From positions 1 through 64,000 of the forward strand of contig JAIRTL010000123.1 of NCBI GenBank assembly GCA_031254915.1: DNA of 64,000 nt. The letters run 5' to 3'. Below, piece by piece: positions 8,541 through 19,659 of the stretch. The notes beneath the pieces were generated by a model. The model did not search any database. It saw only the letters and a list, made by a program, of their open reading frames with translations, and was not told the DNA's origin. Each line of letters starts with the position of its first letter. Positions within the stretch are counted from its first letter, which is position 1. The DNA is from Planctomycetota bacterium. Lineage in GTDB: Bacteria > Planctomycetota > SZUA-567. A program made the translations under genes and the position numbers.

Positions 8541-10402
8541 CGTTGATGACCGCAAACCGCCTCAGAAAAAGCTTCGGGGCCGAACTCTGCTTCCAGGACG
8601 TTTCCTTCACCCTCTCCGGCGACGACCGGATCGGCCTCATCGGACAGAACGGAAGCGGGAAAACCACCTTTTTCAAAGTGCTGGCGGGCGAGGAGGACGC
8701 GGAGGGCGATCTTTCCCGGCGGCGGGGCTTGCGCATTGCCCGGCTTGAACAGACGCCGCATTTTCCAGCTGGATCGACCCCGCGTTCCGCGATGATAGAA
8801 GCGGTCGGCCATTGGCGCGAACTAGACGACGACATCGACGCCCTTCGGGAGGCGCTCGCCGACCTGTCCGGCGACGAGCTCGATCTCGCCCTTCGGCGGC
8901 TTGCCGATCTCGAGGCGAAGCGCGATGCGGGGGGCGGCGAATCCGCGACCCGGCGCGCGTTGGCCATGCTGCGCGGCGTTGGGATCGCGGAAGACCAATT
9001 CGACCAGGATCTCGACTCCATGTCCGGAGGCGAACGCTGCCGCGTCGCCCTGGCCCGGCTTCTCTTCGAGGAACCAGACCTCTGGCTTCTCGACGAACCG
9101 ACCAACCATCTCGACCTCGCCGGCATCGCCTTTCTCGAGCGCTTCCTCCGGGCCAGCCCGGCGGCGGCGATTGTCGTCTCCCACGACCGGCGTTTCCTCG
9201 ATCAGATCACGAACGCGACCTGGGAACTGGAAGGCGGTCGGTTGTTCCGCTATCCGGGCGACTATACAACGTCGCGCGCGATCCGCGAGGAACGGCGGCT
9301 CGCCCAATGGCGCGAGTTCATGAAGCAGAGGGAATTCCTTCAGCGCGAGGAACGCTTCATCGACAAGTGGCGCGCCGGAACGCGCTCCAGGCAGGCGCGG
9401 TCACGGATGAAGCGGCTGTCGAGGCTGGAACTCGTCGACGAACCGCGTAACCAGTCCCGGCTGGCGGTGCTTAACCTCGGGCTCTCGAGGCGTCTTGGCG
9501 ACCTTGTTCTCGAAACGAAGAATCTAACGGTCGGCTTTCCCGACAACACCCTTTTCGGCGGGCTCGACCTCGAACTGGCGCCCGGAGAAGCGCTCGGCGT
9601 CGTCGGACCCAACGGCTCCGGCAAGTCGAGCCTGTTTGCGACGCTTCTGGGGATGCTTCCTCCCCTGTCCGGAACCTGCCGATGGGGGCCGACGGTCGAG
9701 ATCGGCGCCCTCGGCCAGCACGAGGAATTCCCCGACGAAAAGCGCACGCCGCTCGAGTATCTCCAGGACCGCGATCTTGGCGCCGACGATCAGGACCGCC
9801 GCGACAAACTCGGCGCCATGCTCTTTTCCGGCGACGACGCCTACAAACCGATCGCCGTCCTGTCGGGTGGTGAAAAAAAACGCCTTATGCTTACGCGCCT
9901 TCTTCTTGAAGGCCATAATGTCCTTCTCCTCGACGAACCGACGAACCACCTGGATATCCAGAGTTCCGAAGCCGTGACCCTCGCCCTCACCGCGTACATG
10001 GGGACGGTCGTCGTCATCAGCCACGACCGCTATTTCCTCGACGACATCGCGGACAGGGTGTTGTGGCTCGAGGATGGAACCTGGCGGATTACCCCTGGCG
10101 GCTTCGCCGAGGCGGCGGCGGAACGCGAAGCGTCGGCGAAGGACGGCGGCGGCGCGCGGCAGCCGCGCTCCAAACAGCCGCGACGCGAGTCCAACGGCGC
10201 GAATCCCTATTCCGGCTGGCGCGTCGGCAAACTTGAAAAGCGCATCATCGAAAACGAGGAACGCGTGGGCGAGATACACGCCGCCTTCCTCGATCCCGCC
10301 GCCGTCAAGGACGGCAACCACATGCGCCGGCTCCAAACGGAACTCGCGCGCATCGAGTCGGAACAAGCCCTTCTCGAGTCCGAGTATGCCCGCCGGGGAT
10401 GA
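8537..10402 (+). CDS. ABC-F family ATPase (Uup/EttA-like, ribosome-associated)
   Basis: This is a soluble protein of 621 residues with two ABC ATPase domains and no membrane domain, the layout of ABC-F translation factors and resistance proteins. Domain 1 has Walker A GQNGSGKTT, signature MSGGERCRVALARLL and Walker B LLDEPTNHLD. A charged linker rich in Arg and Glu follows (about residues 245-320, EERRLAQWREFMKQREF), and domain 2 has GPNGSGKSS, LSGGEKKRLMLTRLL and LLDEPTNHLD. The C terminus, after a Lys/Arg-rich stretch, is predicted to form a helical coiled coil as in Uup. The subfamily cannot be fixed by eye. It overlaps the radical SAM gene by four bases. Confidence 0.9.
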   Translation: MTLMTANRLRKSFGAELCFQDVSFTLSGDDRIGLIGQNGSGKTTFFKVLAGEEDAEGDLSRRRGLRIARLEQTPHFPAGSTPRSAMIEAVGHWRELDDDIDALREALADLSGDELDLALRRLADLEAKRDAGGGESATRRALAMLRGVGIAEDQFDQDLDSMSGGERCRVALARLLFEEPDLWLLDEPTNHLDLAGIAFLERFLRASPAAAIVVSHDRRFLDQITNATWELEGGRLFRYPGDYTTSRAIREERRLAQWREFMKQREFLQREERFIDKWRAGTRSRQARSRMKRLSRLELVDEPRNQSRLAVLNLGLSRRLGDLVLETKNLTVGFPDNTLFGGLDLELAPGEALGVVGPNGSGKSSLFATLLGMLPPLSGTCRWGPTVEIGALGQHEEFPDEKRTPLEYLQDRDLGADDQDRRDKLGAMLFSGDDAYKPIAVLSGGEKKRLMLTRLLLEGHNVLLLDEPTNHLDIQSSEAVTLALTAYMGTVVVISHDRYFLDDIADRVLWLEDGTWRITPGGFAEAAAEREASAKDGGGARQPRSKQPRRESNGANPYSGWRVGKLEKRIIENEERVGEIHAAFLDPAAVKDGNHMRRLQTELARIESEQALLESEYARRG

Positions 10403-10637
10403 CGGCGGACATTATCGGAATCATGCTTTCGGGCCGGCAACCACGGCCTTTTTTCAAAAGCGCTTCAACGATTCGGGTAAGTAAGGGTGATGAACGGCGG
10501 CGTTTCGCCGCCCGGAACCCATACGGCGTTGTGCCGAAAGCCGCACGCCGCGCGTTTGCGGGGAAGCTATCCTCCCCTCGCAAGAATCGCGCATTATGCG
10601 GTCGCCAGGCATAGCGCCTTTTCCCGGATACGCGCCC

Positions 10638-11681
10638 ATGACGCTTCTACCCAAAAAACCGCCCGGTCTTATTCCTCCGCCCCGGTCGCCGTCACGACGA
10701 TTCGCGGCGGCGGTCCTTATACTCTCGGCCGCGATATTGCCCAACCGCTGCTGCGCCGCACAGACATCGAGGCCTACCGGCAATCTACGGCAAACGCACG
10801 AGGAATACTCTCGCTCATCGGGGGCGAGAAACGAGGCGCTTCGCGTCCGCATTCCTCCGGCCGCGCCGGCCAGACCGATAATTCCCAAAACAATCGACAC
10901 CCTGAGGATGACGGCCGGCGAGGAATTCGTTTGTCTTGAGCGCGAAAACTTTCTCATCGCCAGCGACCTTGACGTCGACGAATACGAATACCTCATCGAC
11001 GGCGTCTTCGACTATTGCCGGAGGGCTTTGATAAACGTCTACTTCGACCGCCTCTCCTACCCGGGGAACACGATCAATCTTTTCATCTTCAAGGATTACG
11101 ACAGTTATGTTCGCGGGCTAAGGCGGTTCTTCAGCATGGACCCGATAAGTCCCTACGGTCATTACGGGCACAGCCAGAAATACCTGGTCATCAATTTCGA
11201 CACAGGACCCGGCACCATGGTCCATGAGATGACCCACGCCCTCATGGCCGACGATTTCCCCGAGGCGCCCATATGGATAGCCGAAGGACTTGCCAGTCTT
11301 TACGAACAATGCCGTGCCGAAGGCGAAATCCTCAGGGGCGACGACAACTGGCGGCTGCCTGAACTCAAGACCGCGTTGTCGGGAGGTTATCTGACGCCGC
11401 TTTCACGGCTTCTCTCGATGAGTCCAGCGGAGTTTCGCGCCGAGAAGGAAAGCCTGCACTACGCCCAGACCCGGTATCTCTGCAAATACCTCGAGGAATT
11501 GGGGATTCTCGCCATTGTATACAAGGATTTCCGCAACAACCACCGCCACGATCCCAGCGGCGCGAGTTTCCTCGTCAGGGCATTTGGCAAGCCGCTCGCC
11601 GAAATCGAGGACGCGTGGAAACGCTGGCTCGGCTTCCAAAATTGGCGCGAAGAACAATACGACATCACCGCCGCGCAGTAG
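10638..11681 (+). CDS. exported gluzincin-type (HExxH) peptidase, peptidase MA-like
   Basis: The 347-residue protein begins with a basic, proline-rich segment and a hydrophobic stretch (RFAAAVLILSAAILP) that resembles a signal peptide, so it is probably exported or membrane-anchored. The catalytic zinc motif is HEMTH, followed about 20 residues later by the glutamate-containing WIAEGLASLYE, the pattern of the MA clan. Upstream is a region with many aromatics (YDSYVRGLRRFFSMDP). The substrate is unknown. The start is uncertain: ATG 10638 puts the hydrophobic segment close to the N terminus, but ATG 10596 is also in frame and neither has a strong ribosome site. Confidence 0.7.
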   Translation: MTLLPKKPPGLIPPPRSPSRRFAAAVLILSAAILPNRCCAAQTSRPTGNLRQTHEEYSRSSGARNEALRVRIPPAAPARPIIPKTIDTLRMTAGEEFVCLERENFLIASDLDVDEYEYLIDGVFDYCRRALINVYFDRLSYPGNTINLFIFKDYDSYVRGLRRFFSMDPISPYGHYGHSQKYLVINFDTGPGTMVHEMTHALMADDFPEAPIWIAEGLASLYEQCRAEGEILRGDDNWRLPELKTALSGGYLTPLSRLLSMSPAEFRAEKESLHYAQTRYLCKYLEELGILAIVYKDFRNNHRHDPSGASFLVRAFGKPLAEIEDAWKRWLGFQNWREEQYDITAAQ

Positions 11682-11701
11682 TCGAGGAAAGAGGAAAAAA
11701 G

Positions 11702-11729
11702 TTGACTACCGTCATGGATGGTGTATTGT
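11702..11729 (+). promoter_or_regulatory. candidate sigma70-type promoter for cheW
   Basis: TTGACT at 11702-11707 and TATTGT at 11724-11729 are separated by 16 bases. They lie about 80 bases upstream of the cheW start, which has a good AGAGGAG ribosome site. The -35 is five of six to consensus and the -10 four of six, so this is only a candidate. Confidence 0.4.
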
Positions 11730-11806
11730 AATCATTGTACGACTTCCGCGTTCCAAATCATAACGAACGTCGGATGTTATCGTAACAATCATAGAGGAGA
11801 CAGCCC

Positions 11807-12277
11807 ATGACAACCGACGTCAAAGGCCGTGGCGGGAAATACCTTACCTTCGTTCTCAATGAAGAACAATACGGAATCGAAATACTCAAGGTGAGGGAGA
11901 TTCTCGGCGTCCTCCCCATCACTCCAATGCCGCAGGCGCCGCATTTCGTCAAAGGCGTCATCAACCTGCGCGGCAAGGTGATCCCGGTCATCGACAGCAG
12001 GTTGAAATTCGGCATGATGGAAAAGGAGGTAACGCCCGAAACATGCATTATCGTCGTCGACGTCAACGGCGCCTGGATGGGCATGATCGTCGACACGGTG
12101 AAAGAGGTTATGGACATCCGCGAGGACCAGATCGAGGACGCCCCGCGCATGGGCGGCGGCGACAACAACGGCATTCGCGGCCTCGGAAAGGTAGGGAATC
12201 AGGTCAAGATTCTCCTCGACATCGACAAGGTCATGTCCGATATGGTGGTGACGGAAATGCCCAGCTTCGACCTCTGA
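11807..12277 (+). CDS. cheW: chemotaxis coupling protein CheW
   Basis: CheW is the cytoplasmic scaffold that links methyl-accepting chemotaxis proteins to the kinase CheA. The 156-residue protein is a single CheW domain with the hallmark FVKGVINLRGKVIPVIDSRL and IVDTVKEVMDI. It stands alone, preceded by a promoter-like sequence and followed by a strong terminator, so it is probably transcribed as a single gene. A second CheW is encoded at 57186-57689 beside cheA. The two share the motif but differ in the N-terminal extension, which is short and basic here. Confidence 0.95.
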   Translation: MTTDVKGRGGKYLTFVLNEEQYGIEILKVREILGVLPITPMPQAPHFVKGVINLRGKVIPVIDSRLKFGMMEKEVTPETCIIVVDVNGAWMGMIVDTVKEVMDIREDQIEDAPRMGGGDNNGIRGLGKVGNQVKILLDIDKVMSDMVVTEMPSFDL

Positions 12278-12307
12278 TCCGTTCAATACGTCCAACGAAT
12301 GCAACGA

Positions 12308-12339
12308 GCCCCGGAATCCTTAATTCCGGGGCGTTTTTC
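12308..12339 (+). terminator. intrinsic terminator after cheW
   Basis: The 9-bp stem CCCCGGAAT / ATTCCGGGG (12309-12317 and 12323-12331, loop CCTTA) is followed by GCGTTTTT. It is a textbook Rho-independent terminator about 30 bases after the cheW stop. Confidence 0.88.
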
Positions 12340-12365
12340 ATTACAGGAAAGGGCGTATATCGCGA

Positions 12366-12394
12366 TTGACATTTCGCGTTTCCTGTTTTACACT
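12366..12394 (+). promoter_or_regulatory. sigma70-type promoter for the small-protein/lipoprotein unit
   Basis: A perfect -35 TTGACA (12366-12371) is followed after 17 bases by TACACT (12389-12394). Transcription would start near 12401, just before the ATG at 12410, so the first message would have almost no leader. Confidence 0.6.
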
Positions 12395-12409
12395 GGCGTA
12401 TATATCGTC

Positions 12410-12589
12410 ATGTTTTTTTGGGCAGGCGCCTGCAATGAAAAACGCCGCGCCGCCGCCGGGGTGGAAGAACAGGTGGAATACGATCTGGAACAGCTTATGG
12501 ACCAAATCGAGGCGGAATTGTCGCAACGTCAACTTATGAAGGCGAAGCGGCTCGTACGGGCGGAAAAAGTGAAATGGGGACTGGAATGA
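12410..12589 (+). CDS. 59-residue charged helical protein of unknown function
   Basis: I do not recognise this gene. Starting at ATG 12410 it encodes a short hydrophobic head (MFFWAGAC) followed by a strongly charged helical segment (QVEYDLEQLMDQIEAELSQ) and a basic end. The frame extends upstream past a further hydrophobic stretch. If translation began earlier, the product would look like a small lipoprotein with a lipobox-like AGAC, but the strong promoter at 12366 argues for the ATG at 12410. It overlaps the following lipoprotein gene by four bases (ATGA), so the two are likely to be made together. Confidence 0.5.
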   Translation: MFFWAGACNEKRRAAAGVEEQVEYDLEQLMDQIEAELSQRQLMKAKRLVRAEKVKWGLE

Positions 12590-12906
12590 TAAAGAACCGG
12601 TGCAAGGTCGGAAGAATCGTCGCCGCGCTCGCGGTCGTCTTGTGCCTGCATTGCCTCTCCGGCTGCCTGGGCCGCTTCGCGGCGAATCAGGGGAGGAGGC
12701 AAGCGGCGAGGAGCGCCGATTATTACGTGCGCAATTACGCCGAACCGGAAGTCGGGGAGTATTATGCGCATGATTCCGAAGCGCAACGGGAAATGCGTCG
12801 GGCGCGCAACGACATCGCCGACACGATCGTGCGCAGCGGCAACCCGCGCCAACAGACCAGAGTCGGCGTCGACGACGGGGGCTGGCTCACAGACGAGGGA
12901 TATTGA
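12586..12906 (+). CDS. small predicted lipoprotein
   Basis: This 106-residue protein has a basic N terminus (MIKNRCKVGR), a hydrophobic core and the lipobox LSGC near residue 20, so it should be processed by signal peptidase II and lipid-anchored. The mature part is rich in Arg, Tyr and acidic residues and matches no family I know. The ATG at 12586 overlaps the stop of the 59-residue gene; another in-frame ATG at 12574 lies inside that gene and is less likely. It ends close to a convergent GNAT gene. Confidence 0.65.
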   Translation: MIKNRCKVGRIVAALAVVLCLHCLSGCLGRFAANQGRRQAARSADYYVRNYAEPEVGEYYAHDSEAQREMRRARNDIADTIVRSGNPRQQTRVGVDDGGWLTDEGY

Positions 12907-12967
12907 CCGAATTCATACTGCGTGACGTCACCTGACGAAGCGCATGCCGTGCGGCGTAAGGATCCTC

Positions 12968-13912
12968 CTATCCGCCAGGCCCGCGACGGTGCATCATCAT
13001 GGAGTCGGCAACTTTCTTGAATCCGAGACGCCGGTAAAGTGCAAGGGCGGGAAGGTTGTCGGCGTAGACATGCAGTTCGACCAGGTCGCCCCCGATCTGT
13101 CCGATATGCTTGAGGAGCAGGGACAGATTGGCGGAGGCATAGCCTTTGTTCCGTCTGCCCTCCGGCGTATTGACGCCGAAAAGACTGTAAATTTTTTTCC
13201 CTTCGCGCATCGACTCGCCAGGCATATAGCCGAAAATGGCGCGCGACAGCAAGTAGCCGATGCGATCGTACAGGTTGTGATCGTACAACTCGCGGGCGCG
13301 AAAGACCTGATCGAGCCATGTGCAGGTGTTGCGTCTCTCGATCAGCGTCTGGCCGCCGAAAAGCAGCCTGGATTGCGCCCTTGTCGTCGGCACCCGCATA
13401 ATCAGGCTTTTTCGTACCGGCTCGAAGTCAAAGCGTTCGAAAAGCCTGTACAGCGCCGACTCCGACGAAAAGACTCCCGAACGCTCCGACCCGTCCGCGA
13501 GCACGGTATACATGTGCCCGCAGGGCCAAGCGCCCATCGCATCCACATGGACGATGTCGGGATACAGACTTTCCAGCCATCCGAGCGCTTCCCGCGTCAA
13601 CTCCGAACCGATCCCCCGCCGCCGATATTGCGCGTCGACGATAAGCGCCTCGACCGATCCGGCCGGCGGATAGCCGAATTCGCGCATCGTTGTGATGTGG
13701 ATAAACCCGACCAGGACATCGTCGTCCCGCGCCTCGAACGCCCGCCCGCCGCAGTCCGGAAGGTATCCCTGGCCGATCACCCTCCCGAGGAGCGCGCCGG
13801 TCCACGGATAGAAGGCGTGTCGATCCTGGGCGTTGCGGTTCCAGAGATCCGCAACCTCCTCCAACGCCGCGGAGTCCGTGCCCCGCACCCACGGACTGAT
13901 GCGAACAGTCAT
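12968..13912 (-). CDS. tandem GNAT-family N-acetyltransferase
   Basis: This 314-residue protein has two GNAT folds. The N-terminal half contains VEALIVDAQYRRRGIGSEL, the acetyl-CoA pyrophosphate-binding pattern (R/Q-x-x-G-x-G/A). The C-terminal half contains GRRNKGYASANLSLLL and ends with the motif-B element NLPALALYRRLGFKKV. The tandem arrangement resembles mycothiol synthase-like and other two-domain acetyltransferases, but the substrate cannot be read from the sequence. The gene is monocistronic by position: convergent with the lipoprotein gene on one side and separated from ribokinase by a repeat element on the other. Confidence 0.8.
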   Translation of the reverse strand: MTVRISPWVRGTDSAALEEVADLWNRNAQDRHAFYPWTGALLGRVIGQGYLPDCGGRAFEARDDDVLVGFIHITTMREFGYPPAGSVEALIVDAQYRRRGIGSELTREALGWLESLYPDIVHVDAMGAWPCGHMYTVLADGSERSGVFSSESALYRLFERFDFEPVRKSLIMRVPTTRAQSRLLFGGQTLIERRNTCTWLDQVFRARELYDHNLYDRIGYLLSRAIFGYMPGESMREGKKIYSLFGVNTPEGRRNKGYASANLSLLLKHIGQIGGDLVELHVYADNLPALALYRRLGFKKVADSMMMHRRGPGG

Positions 13913-13958
13913 TCCATCGCCTTGGTTGGATTAGCCAGGCCCAATCGAGCCCGCACGC

Positions 13959-14063
13959 TACAGCGTTTTCGTAAACAGTCGACCTTTCCCCGGCGCGTTC
14001 CTGGTTGCCGCAATTGAGTCCGAAAACGCAACATGGAGGCCAATCATTTCCGAAAACGCGCTA
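13959..14063 (-). repeat. family A fold-back repeat, copy 1
   Basis: Read on the minus strand, this 105-base element begins with the stop codon of the ribokinase gene (CTAGCGCGTTTTCGG) and ends ACGAAAACGCTGTA. It matches the plus-strand segment 60565-60667 along its whole length, at roughly four positions in five by eye. The ends are inverted repeats (AGCG...TTTTCG against CGAAAACGCT), and the core TGCGTTTTCGGACTCAA is nearly identical between copies. It fills most of the gap between the ribokinase and GNAT genes. Confidence 0.75.
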
Positions 14064-14987
14064 GAGGGCGGTCTCGCGCATGAACGCCTCAATGTCGCCG
14101 CGCGTCGGAATGGAGGGCTGCGCACCTAGCCGGCTGGCGCAAAGCGCTCCGGCGGCGGATGCGAAGCGAACCGCCTCCTCGACATTCATGCCTTCCGTAA
14201 TGCCGACGGCGAGCGCGCCGCAGTAGGTGTCGCCGGCGGCGGTGGCGTCGAGCGCCTTCACCTTGAAGGACGGGAAATGCCGGACCGTACCGTTTTCACA
14301 CACCAGGGACCCGTTCGCGCCCAGCGTCACAATGGTTAGCCGATGCCCATTATCGGACAGGCGCTTGCTGGCCGCCTTGGCTTGGTCGAGGCTTTCGACC
14401 TCCGTATCGAGCAACTGGCCTGCTTCGGTTTCGTTGACGACAAGAATGGAGACATCCTGGTCGAGTTGTATCGTCGATTTGCGATACGGCGCGTAATTCA
14501 ACATGATTTCGACACCGTGTTTTTTCGCGAGCTGGATGGCGCGGTGCATCGCATCATCCGGTATCTCCATCTGCATCATGACGATGCGCGACTCGGCGAT
14601 CACGCTTTCCGCCTTGTCGACCTGTTCGGGAGACATCCGCGCGTTCGCGCCGAAGGTGAAGCCAATGCAGTTCTCCCCGTTCTGGTCGATGAAGATAAGC
14701 GCCGTGCCGCACGGCAGATCGTCATGGAGAACGATGTGCGACGTATCCATTCCTTCCGCCCGGTACGCTTCCAGCAGCGTCTTCCCAAGGGAATCGCCTC
14801 CAATGGAAACGACCACGCTCACCTCGCCGCCTGCGCGCTTGGCCGCGAACGACTGGTTCGAACCCTTACCGCCGAAAGCCTGTGAAAACGGACCGCCGGT
14901 GACGCTTTCTCCCGGCTTCGGCAGATGCGGCAACTGGAGGATGAAGTCGACGTTGGCGCTTCCAATCATGGTGATGCGGTTTGGCAT
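14061..14987 (-). CDS. rbsK: ribokinase (PfkB family)
   Basis: Ribokinase phosphorylates D-ribose to ribose 5-phosphate in the cytoplasm. The 308-residue protein has the PfkB N-terminal motif GGKGSNQSFAAKRAG and the C-terminal anion-hole/catalytic motif DATAAGDTYCGAL; the AAGD form is also seen in known ribokinases. QPSIPTRGDIEAF near the C terminus is typical of RbsK. No ribose transporter or repressor lies nearby; the upstream neighbour is a 33-codon gene. A sugar-binding protein gene at 59567 ends in the same family A repeat, but nothing else links them. Another PfkB sugar specificity cannot be excluded. Confidence 0.87.
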   Translation of the reverse strand: MPNRITMIGSANVDFILQLPHLPKPGESVTGGPFSQAFGGKGSNQSFAAKRAGGEVSVVVSIGGDSLGKTLLEAYRAEGMDTSHIVLHDDLPCGTALIFIDQNGENCIGFTFGANARMSPEQVDKAESVIAESRIVMMQMEIPDDAMHRAIQLAKKHGVEIMLNYAPYRKSTIQLDQDVSILVVNETEAGQLLDTEVESLDQAKAASKRLSDNGHRLTIVTLGANGSLVCENGTVRHFPSFKVKALDATAAGDTYCGALAVGITEGMNVEEAVRFASAAGALCASRLGAQPSIPTRGDIEAFMRETAL

Positions 14988-15041
14988 GTTTTCCCCTTCA
15001 CGCAGAAAATGGAATGCGGAGCGGCGATATAATCCGAATAA

Positions 15042-15143
15042 TCAGAGACGTCGATACGGCGGCGCCTGTGGTCGCGCGAAGGCGCTCACAACGAGCGCTT
15101 CCGCAACGACCGCGAGTGCGAGAGTCATCATTATTGCACGCAT
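15042..15143 (-). CDS. 33-residue hydrophobic peptide
   Basis: A perfect ribosome site AAAGGAG stands seven bases before an ATG that opens a 33-codon frame. The product is MRAIMM followed by a hydrophobic stretch (TLALAVVAEALVVSAF) and a short basic, proline-containing end. It could be a single-span membrane peptide or a cleaved signal-like peptide (AFA). It lies between a hairpin after ppdK and the ribokinase gene, in the same direction. No family is recognised. The support is the ribosome site and the composition only. Confidence 0.45.
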   Translation of the reverse strand: MRAIMMTLALAVVAEALVVSAFARPQAPPYRRL

Positions 15144-15243
15144 GGAGTCGCTCCTTTTTACAACGCCCCACACAATCGATGGTAATCCTTTCTTCCTTTC
15201 CGTCCAATGGTTGCGTGTAAAACCCACGCTTACGAGAAATCAA

Positions 15244-15267
15244 CCGGCCCCGCGTTAACGGGGCCGG
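15244..15267 (-). terminator. hairpin after ppdK
   Basis: CCGGCCCC and GGGGCCGG form an 8 to 9-bp stem around GTTAAC about 40 bases beyond the ppdK stop. On the minus strand it is followed by TTGATTTCTC, a weak T-tract, so it may be an intrinsic terminator or a 3' end stabiliser. Confidence 0.5.
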
Positions 15268-15308
15268 ACGGAATACAAAAACCACCGCCGCGTCATGATC
15301 GAAAGCGC

Positions 15309-18146
<2,838 letters not shown>

Positions 18147-18700
18147 TACCTAATCTCCTTGAAGAAACCGCGGAAAACCGGAACCATCCATGACGAATCC
18201 CTATCGTTCCAGTCGTCCTCATGGGGACGATGGAACATATATATATCGTCGCCGGGCTGGTCCGCGTTAAGGGCATCCCACGAAAAGGACTGAAAACCGG
18301 TTTTTTTTGGACATTCCGCGCTTCAAACCCGGATCCACCGACCGCGGCGGCGCTGTCGTCAACTTTTGGCGAGTATGCCGCGGGCCAAAAATTCTGTCAA
18401 ACGAAAAGGGCGTCAGGCACAGGGAAAGCGAGGCAAACTCCGGCATTTGATCTATCAGCTTCATCGCCGGCGCGCCTGACCCGGAACCGGGACAGCCGTC
18501 GACCCTGGTCTGCGTCTTTGTTCCCGCGACGCCGAATCCGGCCGGCGGCTTTCTCGCCATGGCGTCCCCAAATGAAATACGCCCCACCGACGCGACAGTC
18601 GAAGAGGCGTTCAAAATGAACGTTTCACCGGCAATGACGCGGCAAGCCCGACTCGTCCGCGCCCAGTATTTGAATTTGAAGTGGATGTATCGCCGTCCGC
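18147..18700. other. 554-base gap between ppdK and the response regulator gene
   Basis: The ppdK-proximal part holds the leader hairpin and an AT-run that may be the ppdK promoter. An AAAACCGGTTTT palindrome with a T-run lies at about 18294-18308. The rest (about 18320-18700) shows short open frames on both strands without a ribosome site or recognisable product. I see no RNA gene there. Confidence 0.5.
18206..18236 (-). promoter_or_regulatory. hairpin in the ppdK leader
   Basis: GTTCCA and TCGTCC pair with GGACGA and TGGAAC, giving a 12-bp stem with one bulged base and a loop of about six. On the minus strand it comes directly after an AT-rich TATATATAT that could serve as a -10, and 60 bases before the ppdK ribosome site. 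It could be a 5' stabilising hairpin or an operator. Confidence 0.4.
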
Positions 18701-19597
18701 TTACGCGCTTTCGATCGACTGGATAACTTCGCGGGCGATGGCGGACATCCTGTCGAGCGGGAACGGCTTCTTAAGCAGATGCGTAAAACCGCAATCGTAA
18801 AGGTCGCACTCGTGCCACTCGTCGAGGGACGCGCCGATGGCGACGATGTAGCGGTGAACACCGTGACGCCTGAGGTAGTAGGCTATTTCGGCTCCGTGGC
18901 GCTTGGGAAGGCGCAGGTCGAGGATGAACAGATCGAAGCGACGCGACTGGACGACATCCATCGCCTCCTCGCCAGTGACCGCCTCCACCACCTCGAACTG
19001 TTCGTATTCGAGCAAGGCCCGGAGAAGATTGCGCACATCCGGATCATCGTCGACGACAAGCGCGCGCGGCCGGTGGCGCGAGCGCAGTTTGTTGGCGAAT
19101 TCCCGACCGGTCGAATCAAGCTTCGAGACAAGGCGGTGCGAGTTGAGATCGAGACGGCCGAGAATGCGCATGATGACGCCCATATCCTCGCCGCCGTCGA
19201 TCGCCCACTGGACGATATCCAGGTTTTCGCCTCCGTTTTCAAGAATCTCGACGATTTTGCCCGTCTGCGGACGGCATTCGCCGAACTCGGAGGTGTCGAG
19301 AAGGGCAAAGTCATCGTTATCGAGTTCCGGCCAGAAGATCTCGCCCTTGATGTGCTGAATCCACCGTTCACGGACAAACCTGTGCCAGAACCGGCGATGC
19401 CAGTCCTCGATCGCCGCGTCGCCGAGATCGTGCCCGGATTTCTCCGATTCGATCCATTTATGGCGATACGCTTCCTTGCTCGCCTCCTCGAAAAGGTTTT
19501 TCGAAACAACGCCCTCCGGCAGCGAGCGCAACCGGTATGTGGTGTTCGTTCCTGAAAGACCGCCTCCGGAATGACACGCCGGTTCGTCCAACCCCAT
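18701..19597 (-). CDS. response regulator with C-terminal receiver domain and novel N-terminal region
   Basis: The 298-residue protein has about 165 N-terminal residues without a recognised family, rich in Trp, His and acidic residues (DWHRRFWHRFVRERWI). A receiver domain follows from about residue 178: ALVVDDDPDVRNLL supplies the acidic pair, FILDLRLPKRHG the phosphoacceptor aspartate, and LLKKPFPLD the conserved lysine. The receiver-last order is unusual, since most response regulators begin with it. I start at ATG 19597 because pyrC ends at 19660 and earlier codons would run into it. It probably shares the pyrB-pyrC transcript. Confidence 0.78.
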   Translation of the reverse strand: MGLDEPACHSGGGLSGTNTTYRLRSLPEGVVSKNLFEEASKEAYRHKWIESEKSGHDLGDAAIEDWHRRFWHRFVRERWIQHIKGEIFWPELDNDDFALLDTSEFGECRPQTGKIVEILENGGENLDIVQWAIDGGEDMGVIMRILGRLDLNSHRLVSKLDSTGREFANKLRSRHRPRALVVDDDPDVRNLLRALLEYEQFEVVEAVTGEEAMDVVQSRRFDLFILDLRLPKRHGAEIAYYLRRHGVHRYIVAIGASLDEWHECDLYDCGFTHLLKKPFPLDRMSAIAREVIQSIESA

Positions 19598-19659
19598 CAC
19601 GGAGCCCCTGATACACGAAAAAGACAGGTCGAAAAATGAAGTTGGATACAGTATACACC

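Noticed and set aside
12944-14017. 357-codon plus-strand frame opposite the GNAT gene
   Set aside because: The minus strand encodes a clear tandem GNAT. The plus frame also crosses the family A repeat, which is non-coding.
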